This document shows, piece by piece, positions 5,861 through 11,134 of a DNA stretch of 14,179 nucleotides. A program made the position numbers and the translations under genes. Location of the stretch: positions 1-14,179 of the forward strand of contig NZ_DASZCQ010000115.1 of the NCBI RefSeq assembly GCF_035942955.1. The letters run 5' to 3'. The notes beneath the pieces were generated by a model. It saw nothing but the letters and a program-made list of their open reading frames with translations. It was not told the origin of the DNA and searched no databases. Source of the DNA: DASYTH01 sp035942955. GTDB lineage: Bacteria > Actinomycetota > Actinomycetes > Mycobacteriales > Pseudonocardiaceae. How positions within the stretch are numbered: position 1 is the first letter of the stretch; each line of letters starts with the position of its first letter.

Positions 5861-7366
5861 ATGTCTGCTCGCAGCTCCGTGCTGCTCGGTCTTGCCGATG
5901 CCGTGCTCCAGCCGGGGTTCGAGGGGACGGCGCCGCCCGCATGGCTGCGCAGGCGGCTGGCCGGCGGGCTGGGCGGTGTCGCGCTGTTCTCCCGCAACAT
6001 CGAGGAGCCGGCGCAGGTACGGGCGTTGGTGGACGCCATGCGGCGGGAGAACCCCGACGTGCTCGTGGCCATCGACGAGGAGGGCGGCGACGTCACCCGG
6101 CTGGAGGTGGACCACGGCAGCTCGCGGCCGGGGAACCTGGCCCTCGGCGCCGTCGACGACCTCGAGCTGACCGAGGCGGTGGCCCGCGACATCGGGCGGG
6201 ACCTGGCCGCGGTCGGCGTGACGGTGAACTACGCGCCGGACGCCGACGTCAACTCCAACCCGGACAACCCGGTGATCGGGGTGCGGTCGTTCGGCGCATG
6301 GTCGGAGCTGGTGGCACGGCACACCGCGGCGTGGGTGCGCGGGCTGCAGTCGACCGGGGTCGCGGCGTGCGCCAAGCACTTCCCGGGGCACGGCGACACG
6401 GGCGTGGACTCCCACCTCGCGCTGCCGACGGTGCACGGGACCGCCGAGGACATTGCGCTGGCCGCGCTGCCGCCGTTCCGGGCGGCGGTCGACGCCGGGG
6501 TGAAGGCGATCATGACCGGCCACCTGCTCGTGCCCGCCTACGACCCGGCGGTGCCGGCGACCATGAGCCCGCGGATCCTGCTCGACCTGCTCCGCGGCGA
6601 GCTCGGGTTCACCGGGTTGATCATCACCGACGGCATCGAGATGCGGGCGGTCGCCGACCGGTACGGGCTGGCCGGCGCCGCCGTGGGGGCGATCGCGGCC
6701 GGGGCGGACGCGATCTGCGTCGGCGGCGGGCTGGCCGACGAGGGAACCGTGGAGCTGCTGCGTACCGCCCTGGTCGACGCCGTGATGACCGGGGACCTGC
6801 CGGAGGACCGGCTGGCCGACGCGGCCGCGCGGGTGCGGGAGCTGGCCGCGTGGACGGCGACCGCGCGGACCGAGCCGGTGGCGGCGGCCGGGGGTGAGCC
6901 GGTGGGGCTGGTCGCGGCGCGACGGGCGGTGCGGGTCACGGTCCGGCCAGGGGGGACGCTGCCGCTGCCGGCGGCGCCGCACGTGGTCGAGCTGGCGCCG
7001 GCGCTGCACCAGGCGATCGACCGGGGGACGCCGTGGGGCGTGGCCGAACTGCTCGCCCGGCTGCGCCGCGGCACCACGGCGGTCCGGCTCTACCAGGGTG
7101 ACCTCGAGGATCCCGAGCAGGTGGACAAGGCGGCGCTTGAGCCGGCCGCCGGGCGGCCGCTGGTGCTGGTCGTGCGGGACGCGCACCGGCAGGCCTGGAT
7201 GTCGGCGACGCTGGACCGGCTGCTCGCGGCCCGCCCGGACGCCGCGGTGGTCGAGCTGGGGGTGCCCGGCCCGCGGCCGCTCGGCGCGATCTACGTCGCA
7301 ACCCACGGCGCGGCCAAGGTGTGCGCGGACGCGGCAGCCGAGGTGCTGACCCAAAAACTGGCCTAA
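5861..7366 (+). CDS. nagZ: Glycoside hydrolase family 3, beta-N-acetylhexosaminidase (NagZ-like)
   Basis: This 501-residue GH3 enzyme removes non-reducing GlcNAc from muropeptides or chitin-derived oligosaccharides. The TIM-barrel domain (about 1-330) carries the NagZ signature KHFPGHGDTGVDSH (172-185), containing the Asp183/His185 acid-base dyad, and the nucleophile D257 in IITDGIEM. IDEEGGDVTRL (71-81) is the usual substrate-contact loop. Residues about 340-501 form a second alpha/beta domain, as in the longer two-domain Gram-positive enzymes. There is no signal peptide, so a cytoplasmic enzyme is expected. ATG 5861 was chosen because GGAGAGG (5845-5851) sits 9 bases upstream; the GTG at 5843 overlaps that site. 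A dre-like operator lies just upstream. Some relatives with this His dyad are phosphorylases (Cellulomonas fimi Nag3), so the reaction could be phosphorolysis. Confidence 0.93.
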   Translation: MSARSSVLLGLADAVLQPGFEGTAPPAWLRRRLAGGLGGVALFSRNIEEPAQVRALVDAMRRENPDVLVAIDEEGGDVTRLEVDHGSSRPGNLALGAVDDLELTEAVARDIGRDLAAVGVTVNYAPDADVNSNPDNPVIGVRSFGAWSELVARHTAAWVRGLQSTGVAACAKHFPGHGDTGVDSHLALPTVHGTAEDIALAALPPFRAAVDAGVKAIMTGHLLVPAYDPAVPATMSPRILLDLLRGELGFTGLIITDGIEMRAVADRYGLAGAAVGAIAAGADAICVGGGLADEGTVELLRTALVDAVMTGDLPEDRLADAAARVRELAAWTATARTEPVAAAGGEPVGLVAARRAVRVTVRPGGTLPLPAAPHVVELAPALHQAIDRGTPWGVAELLARLRRGTTAVRLYQGDLEDPEQVDKAALEPAAGRPLVLVVRDAHRQAWMSATLDRLLAARPDAAVVELGVPGPRPLGAIYVATHGAAKVCADAAAEVLTQKLA

Positions 7367-7423
7367 AAGGCGTGTTTCGAAACTGCGCTGGGGTCGCAAA
7401 TCTTTGGCGAGGGCGGTCGCCGC

Positions 7424-7473
7424 ACGACGACAAGGGCAGGGGCGAGGAACGAGCCCCTGCCCGCCGGCGTCGT
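7424..7473. terminator. Bidirectional hairpin between convergent genes
   Basis: GGGCAGGGGC (7434-7443) pairs perfectly with GCCCCTGCCC (7453-7462) around a 9-base loop. ACGACG (7424-7429) and CGTCGT (7468-7473) can extend the stem. There is no long U-tract on either strand (minus continues TTGTCG), as is common for actinobacterial terminators. Its position between two convergent 3' ends supports a termination role. Confidence 0.6.
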
Positions 7474-7543
7474 CAGCCAACCACCCAAGACACCCAACCA
7501 CCCACACCGGCCCGCAACCACATACGCAACCCGACCCGAGGCC

Positions 7544-7558
7544 GTCGCCGAAGGCGAC
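7544..7558. terminator. Hairpin downstream of the hemerythrin gene
   Basis: GTCGCC (7544-7549) and GGCGAC (7553-7558) form a 6-bp stem with a 3-base loop, extendable by GCC/GGC across one bulged base. On the minus strand it lies about 60 bases after the hemerythrin stop and is followed by a T-poor sequence. It may contribute to termination or mRNA 3' protection. Confidence 0.3.
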
Positions 7559-7612
7559 CGGCGGCCTTGCCCGAGCTAGAAGACACAGCGACCGGCGGCC
7601 TTGCCCGAGCTA
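7554..7612. repeat. Two 25-bp perfect direct repeats, period 34
   Basis: The 25 bases beginning GCGACCGGCGG and ending CCCGAGCTA occur at 7554-7578 and again, identically, at 7588-7612, separated by GAAGACACA. The second copy ends 7 bases before the hemerythrin stop codon (7619-7621). The function is unknown: a recent duplication or paired protein-binding sites. Confidence 0.85.
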
Positions 7613-7618
7613 ATAAAC

Positions 7619-8197
7619 TCAGCGTCCGAGCGCGCCCCTGATCATGTCCCGGGCCCGGTCCATGATCGCCATCGGCGGGCCGAGCAGCAGGTTCGCCGTG
7701 GCGCTCTCGATGCCGGGGTGCGGGCGGGTGGGCGCGACGGACTCGGCCGCCTTGACCGCCAGCGCCATCAGCCGGAGCCGGTCGGGAGCGCACGCCTCGC
7801 GCAGCCGCGGGAACTCCTCGCGCTCCTCGTGCGCCGCGTGCGCCAGCACGTCGTCGCGCAGCTGGATCAGCAGGGTGTCGAAGCCGTCCGCGTCCGGACC
7901 GATCTTGTCTAAAGTGGACAATAACTCCTTGGCCCTGTGCTCCTCGGCGACCCTGGCGTCCACGATCGCCGCGCCGTCCTCGGTGCCGCGCACGGTCGGG
8001 TGGACGATCTCCTCCTCCGCGGTCTCGTGCACCGCGAGCAGCCGCACGAGCCGGCGGAAGGCATCCCGCCTCCGATCGCCCACGGCGCCCTCCAGCTCGG
8101 CGAACAGCGCGCGGATCTGCCCGTGCTGCTCGATCAGCAGCTCGATCACGTCCCGGTCGCCGTCCAGGCCGTCGTGTCGGTCGCCGTTCCCGGTCAT
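7619..8197 (-). CDS. Hemerythrin (HHE) domain protein
   Basis: This 192-residue four-helix-bundle protein of the HHE cation-binding family usually carries a non-heme di-iron centre used for O2/NO binding, redox sensing or iron handling. Likely ligands are H25 (IEQHGQIRALF), H57 with E61-E63 (LAVHETAEEEIVHP), H87 (EEHRAKELL), and H120/H123/E127 (VLAHAAHEEREEFPRL). The C-terminal about 50 residues are basic and Gly/Pro-containing. The start at ATG 8195-8197 follows GAAGGGAG by 7 bases, which decides against longer readings of the frame. A SigB/SigF-type promoter (8286-8310) points at it, suggesting stress control. It is divergent from the DUF6292 gene and convergent with the GH3 gene. The physiological ligand is not known. 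Confidence 0.92.
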   Translation of the reverse strand: MTGNGDRHDGLDGDRDVIELLIEQHGQIRALFAELEGAVGDRRRDAFRRLVRLLAVHETAEEEIVHPTVRGTEDGAAIVDARVAEEHRAKELLSTLDKIGPDADGFDTLLIQLRDDVLAHAAHEEREEFPRLREACAPDRLRLMALAVKAAESVAPTRPHPGIESATANLLLGPPMAIMDRARDMIRGALGR

Positions 8198-8285
8198 GCA
8201 GCCGCTCCCTTCGGGCGTGGCACCGCCGCGCCACGGGCACCCCGACTCATCCCGTGGTCGCGGCGGAGTTCTTGTCCCTGTCGAG

Positions 8286-8310
8286 GTACCCGGTGGTTTG
8301 TCGGCCAAAC
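8286..8310 (-). promoter_or_regulatory. SigB/SigF-type promoter for the hemerythrin gene
   Basis: On the minus strand GTTT (8307-8310) is followed after 15 bases by GGGTAC (8286-8291). This fits the actinobacterial stress-sigma consensus GTTT-N14-16-GGGTA(C/T). Transcription would start near 8279, about 80 bases before the ATG. Confidence 0.55.
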
Positions 8311-8313
8311 GAG

Positions 8314-8339
8314 GGTTGGCCCGCCGTCGTTGTGGGTAT
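8314..8339 (+). promoter_or_regulatory. SigB/SigF-type promoter for the DUF6292 gene
   Basis: GGTT (8314-8317) is followed after 16 bases by GGGTAT (8334-8339), again close to the stress-sigma consensus. It is only a few bases from the oppositely oriented hemerythrin promoter, so the two -35 elements lie back to back. The predicted start, near 8346, is about 36 bases before GTG 8382. Confidence 0.5.
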
Positions 8340-8381
8340 GCGGGAGCCGCTGGGGGTCCGGAGAGGGCGGTGGGAACGACC

Positions 8382-8816
8382 GTGGAACCCGAACCGTACG
8401 GGGCGGCCTGCCGTGGGCTGCACAACTACCTGCGGCAGGTCTGCCGGGCGCTGGGCATCGGTCCGGAGGCGTGCTGCTGGGACGTGGACGATCGGGCGAC
8501 CGCCTACGTGGCGCTGGACGGCCGGCTGCCCGGCTATCCCAACCACGACCTCGCACTGGTCTGGGACGAGGAGAACGGCTGGGCGGCGGCGCTGGAGACG
8601 GCGACCGGCGACGACATCATCGTCCTGTGCTACCTCGGCTGGGACGTGCTGCCCCCGCCCGGCGTGCTCGTGGACTTCGTCGAGGCTCTGCGCGCCGACG
8701 GCTACCCGGGCCAACCCGACCCGCCCGCGCTGCGCGCCGCCTTCGTCGACGACGGGTTCTACGACCGCCTGTCCGCCTACCTGGAGCCGTCGGACACGCC
8801 GTTCAGCGAGGTCTAG
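8382..8816 (+). CDS. DUF6292 family protein
   Basis: This 144-residue acidic protein resembles the DUF6292 family of Pseudonocardiales. The recognisable core runs from RGLHNYLRQVCRALG (11-25) through LDGRLPGYPNHDLALVWDEENGWAAALET (45-73) to DDIIVLCYLGWDVLPPPGVLVDFV (77-100). No catalytic motif, membrane segment or signal peptide is visible, and no function is established that I know of. The start is uncertain: GTG 8382 gives the most family-like N-terminus, while GTG 8370 (four codons earlier) is equally in frame and GGAGAGG (8360-8366) lies upstream. A stress-type promoter precedes it. Its last 14 bases overlap the 3' end of the convergent STAS gene, so expression of the two may interfere. 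Confidence 0.8.
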   Translation: MEPEPYGAACRGLHNYLRQVCRALGIGPEACCWDVDDRATAYVALDGRLPGYPNHDLALVWDEENGWAAALETATGDDIIVLCYLGWDVLPPPGVLVDFVEALRADGYPGQPDPPALRAAFVDDGFYDRLSAYLEPSDTPFSEV

Positions 8817-9156
8817 GCACCTCGGTCAGCGAGGCGACCACGTTCAGCACCCGGTCGAGGCCGGTGACCTGCAGCGGCCGGACCGTGCCCGGCGAGGTGG
8901 CCACCACCCGCAGCGGCGTGTGCCGGTTGCGGCAGCGCTCGTCGATGTCCAGCAGCACCGACAGGCCGGCCGAGCCGAGGAACGACACCCCGGTCAGGTC
9001 GGCGACGACGTGCTCCGGTGGGGTGGCGTGCGCACAGGCCCGTTCCAGGTGTGACCGGAACTCCGGCGCGCTGACCAGGTCGATCTCCCCGGCGGCGCGC
9101 ACCACCACGGCGTCGCCGACCATCTCCTGCGCCAGGTCGAGCAGCACACGTTCCAC
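8803..9156 (-). CDS. STAS-domain anti-sigma factor antagonist
   Basis: This 117-residue single-domain STAS protein of the SpoIIAA/RsbV type binds an anti-sigma kinase when unphosphorylated, freeing a sigma factor. The fold is clear: AVVVRAAGEIDLVSAPEFRSHLERA (16-40), then VVADLTGVSFLGSAGLSVLLDI (50-71), where S62 aligns with the phosphorylated Ser58 of SpoIIAA. The preceding Asp is Gly here, as in many actinobacterial paralogues. GTG 9154-9156 was chosen because GGAAGGG lies 8 bases upstream; longer readings run into the opposite promoter region. It is divergent from a receiver-PP2C phosphatase, the expected enzyme that reactivates it, and overlaps the DUF6292 gene tail-to-tail by 14 bases. 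The partner kinase is not in the window. Confidence 0.9.
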   Translation of the reverse strand: MERVLLDLAQEMVGDAVVVRAAGEIDLVSAPEFRSHLERACAHATPPEHVVADLTGVSFLGSAGLSVLLDIDERCRNRHTPLRVVATSPGTVRPLQVTGLDRVLNVVASLTEVPRPR

Positions 9157-9185
9157 GACCGTTGCCCTTCCGTCGACCAGTTCCG

Positions 9186-9215
9186 ACGATAGCCCCGTTC
9201 GGCGACCGCCTCCAA
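9186..9215 (-). promoter_or_regulatory. Weak putative promoter of the STAS gene
   Basis: On the minus strand TTGGAG (9210-9215) and TATCGT (9186-9191) are 18 bases apart, with 4/6 matches each. The start would be near 9179, giving a leader of about 23 bases that contains GGAAGGG. It is a pattern match only and no stress-sigma motif is seen here. Confidence 0.28.
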
Positions 9216-9271
9216 TTGCTCGGCCACTTTTGGGGGTTTTGGGCAGTGCTGGGAGGGGCATTCGACGACGC

Positions 9272-10513
9272 GTGGAACTCGGACCGGCGTTGTTCAAACC
9301 CCTGCGCCGCGGGCGCTCCGACGAGGACGTGGTCGCGGCGTCGCGGCTGGCCCCCGGCTACCGGCTGCGGGTGCTGCTCATCGAGGACGACGATGCCGAC
9401 GCCGGGCTGGTGACGGACCTGCTCGACAAGTCCGGCGCGCCGGTGGACCTCGACCGGGTGGCCACCCTGGCCGACGCGCTCGGCACGCGGGTGCGCGCCG
9501 ACTGCGTCCTGCTCGACCTGCAGAGCCCGGACAACGGCGGGCTGGCCGGGGTGACCCGGCTGCGCCACCACGCCCCCGACACCGCCGTGCTCGTGCTTGC
9601 CGGGCACCACGACGAGCTGACCGGCGCCGCCGCCGTGGCCGCCGGCGCGCAGGACTACCTGGTCAAGGATCAGGTGGACGGGCCGCTGCTGGTCAAGGCG
9701 CTGCGCCTGGCGTGGGAGCGCAAGCGGGCCGAGGAGGCCGAGCGGCTGCTGCTCCAGGAACAGCTGCAGTCCAGCGAGAACAGCCGGATGGAGCGCGGGC
9801 TGCTGCCCAGCCCGCTGCTGACCGACACCGCGCTTACCCTGGCCACCCGGTACCGGCCGGGACGCAGGGGCGCACTGCTCGGCGGCGACTTCTACGACGC
9901 CGTCGAGCTGCCGGACGGCGCCGTGCACGTGATGATCGGCGACGTCAGCGGGCACGGGCCGGACGAGGCCGCGCTCGGCGTGGCGCTGCGCATCGCGTGG
10001 CGGTCGCTGGTGCTGGCCGGCCTGCCGGTGGCGCAGGTGCTGGCCAACGCGCAGCGGGTGCTGGTGCACGAGCGGATCCGGCCCCTGTTCGTCACCCTGT
10101 GCATGGTCAGCGTCGCGGCCGACCGCCGGTCGCTGCGGATGGTGCTGGCCGGGCACCCGCCGCCGCTGCTGGTCACCGACGGACAGGGCCGGCTGCTGCC
10201 GGACGAGAATCTCGGCGTGCCGCTCGGCGTGGTCCCGGACGCCACCTGGGAGCCGGTGAAGGTGGAGCTGGACCCGGGCTGGTCGCTGCTGCTGTACACC
10301 GACGGCGTGTACGAGGGCCGGGTCGACGGCGGGCCGGAGCGGCTCGGCCAGGACAACATGGTCGAGCTCGCGCTGGACATCCTGCGCGGCGACCCCGGCC
10401 GGCGGGACGGCCGGGGCGCCGTGCTGGATCAGCTGATCGCGACCATCGAGCGGCTCAACGGCGGCCGGCTCGACGACGACCTCGCGCTGGCCCTGCTCAG
10501 CCACGCCGGGTGA
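9272..10513 (+). CDS. Receiver-domain PP2C phosphatase (RsbU/SpoIIE-like)
   Basis: This 413-residue signalling protein has two parts. Residues about 33-145 form a response-regulator receiver: acidic cluster E38-D41, phosphoacceptor D82 (VLLDLQSPDNGG) and conserved K132 (YLVKD). A charged, probably coiled-coil linker (147-176) leads to a SpoIIE-type PP2C domain (about 190-412) with metal ligands in GGDFYD (D206), IGDVSGHG (D224), LYTDGVYE (D343) and DDDLAL (D402/D403). The known role of this architecture is to dephosphorylate a STAS antagonist when the receiver is phosphorylated. The likely partner is the divergent STAS protein. GTG 9272 is preferred, although GGGAGGGG (9251-9258) is 13 bases away. 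Its stop is 4 bases from the stop of the convergent second hemerythrin gene. No cognate histidine kinase is seen. Confidence 0.92.
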   Translation: MELGPALFKPLRRGRSDEDVVAASRLAPGYRLRVLLIEDDDADAGLVTDLLDKSGAPVDLDRVATLADALGTRVRADCVLLDLQSPDNGGLAGVTRLRHHAPDTAVLVLAGHHDELTGAAAVAAGAQDYLVKDQVDGPLLVKALRLAWERKRAEEAERLLLQEQLQSSENSRMERGLLPSPLLTDTALTLATRYRPGRRGALLGGDFYDAVELPDGAVHVMIGDVSGHGPDEAALGVALRIAWRSLVLAGLPVAQVLANAQRVLVHERIRPLFVTLCMVSVAADRRSLRMVLAGHPPPLLVTDGQGRLLPDENLGVPLGVVPDATWEPVKVELDPGWSLLLYTDGVYEGRVDGGPERLGQDNMVELALDILRGDPGRRDGRGAVLDQLIATIERLNGGRLDDDLALALLSHAG

Positions 10514-10517
10514 CGGG

Positions 10518-11069
10518 TCAGCGCGTGGCCGACTTCGCCAACCGCTTGGCCAACTCCTCCTTGCTCATCGTCGAGGCGCCGGACAGGCCCATGTTGCGCG
10601 CCTGGGCGGCCAGCTCCTCCCGGCTCGCCTCGCCGGGACGGTCGCCGAGGTGCGCGGCGCGGCTGGCGGCGAACTTGCGGCCCAGCTCGGCGAGGCGCGC
10701 GGCGTCCATGTGCCGCCGCATGCCGGGCAGCACGGTCGACTCCTCCTCCTTGACGTGGTGGGTGACCGACTTGACCAGCTCGGTCAGCACGTCGTCGAAC
10801 CGCCGCGACTCCGGGTCGGTCTCGGTGAGCCGCTTGAGCAGCTGCTCGGCCTCGGCGTGCTCCTGCTGGCTGTGCTTGACCTCGTCGGTCTCGCCGGCCT
10901 CCTCCCGGGCGACCGGGTACACCTCGGCCTCCTCGGCCCGGCTGTGCGCGGTCAGCAGCATGGCCAGGGTCGGCGTCAGCAGCGGCCGCTTCTCCGGATG
11001 CTGCTTGAGCTGTTCGAACAACCGCTCGACCTCACGGTGATCATCCATGATCATGTCCACGACATCCAT
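10518..11069 (-). CDS. Hemerythrin (HHE) protein with Rho-N-like C-terminal helices
   Basis: This 183-residue protein has two regions. Residues 1-125 form an HHE four-helix bundle with likely iron ligands H11 (MDDHREVERLF), H42/E46 (AHSRAEEAEVYP), H71 (QQEHAEAEQLL) and H104/H105/E109 (VTHHVKEEESTVLPGM). Residues about 149-180 (SREELAAQARNMGLSGAS, then TMSKEELAKRL) match the helix-extension-helix pattern of Rho N-terminal/SAP-like domains, which usually touch nucleic acid. ATG 11067-11069 is chosen; GTG 11102 would add 11 residues that look non-conserved. A 9-bp inverted repeat and a GGGTAA -10-like element sit immediately upstream, giving an almost leaderless transcript. It is convergent with the PP2C gene and divergent from the alpha-glucosidase gene. 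A role in oxidative or iron stress is inferred. Confidence 0.88.
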   Translation of the reverse strand: MDVVDMIMDDHREVERLFEQLKQHPEKRPLLTPTLAMLLTAHSRAEEAEVYPVAREEAGETDEVKHSQQEHAEAEQLLKRLTETDPESRRFDDVLTELVKSVTHHVKEEESTVLPGMRRHMDAARLAELGRKFAASRAAHLGDRPGEASREELAAQARNMGLSGASTMSKEELAKRLAKSATR

Positions 11070-11092
11070 GCCGCACGGATTACCCGTGCGGC
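11070..11092. promoter_or_regulatory. 9-bp inverted repeat over the -10 of the second hemerythrin gene
   Basis: GCCGCACGG (11070-11078) and CCGTGCGGC (11084-11092) are perfect inverted repeats around ATTAC. On the minus strand the centre reads GGGTAA, a stress-sigma-like -10 about 10 bases before the ATG. GGTG lies upstream near 11104, but the -35 match is poor. The element may be an operator or a 5'-end hairpin. Confidence 0.5.
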
Positions 11093-11134
11093 GGGCGAAC
11101 ACACCTTCGGCGCGAATCGTGTAGGGGTGGAGCT

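Larger units (their letters stand above)
7367..7618. other. Structured convergent intergenic region
   Basis: This 252-base gap separates the convergent GH3 and hemerythrin genes and holds no credible ORF. In order it contains the 10-bp palindrome GTTTCGAAAC (7374-7383), a small hairpin (7406-7421), a long GC-rich hairpin (7424-7473), and a C/A-rich tract with CCAACCACCCA twice (7477-7487 and 7494-7504). These are followed by a GTCGCC-GAA-GGCGAC hairpin (7544-7558) and two 25-bp direct repeats. The C/A-rich tract reads as G/T-rich with several GGG runs on the minus strand. Confidence 0.8.

Noticed and set aside
5753..7507. A long minus-strand frame antisense to the GH3 gene
   Set aside because: Composition is shadow-like and the plus strand carries complete NagZ catalytic motifs.
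7477..7612. CRISPR array
   Set aside because: Only two copies of the 25-bp unit with a 9-base spacer, no further repeats and no cas genes.
8813..10504. A 563-codon minus-strand frame covering the PP2C gene
   Set aside because: It is a complement of the receiver-PP2C gene; only the out-of-frame STAS gene at its end is real.
10518..11102. GTG 11102 as the start of the second hemerythrin gene
   Set aside because: It would place the inverted repeat inside the coding region and add 11 residues before the usual HHE N-terminus; ATG 11069 fits the family better.
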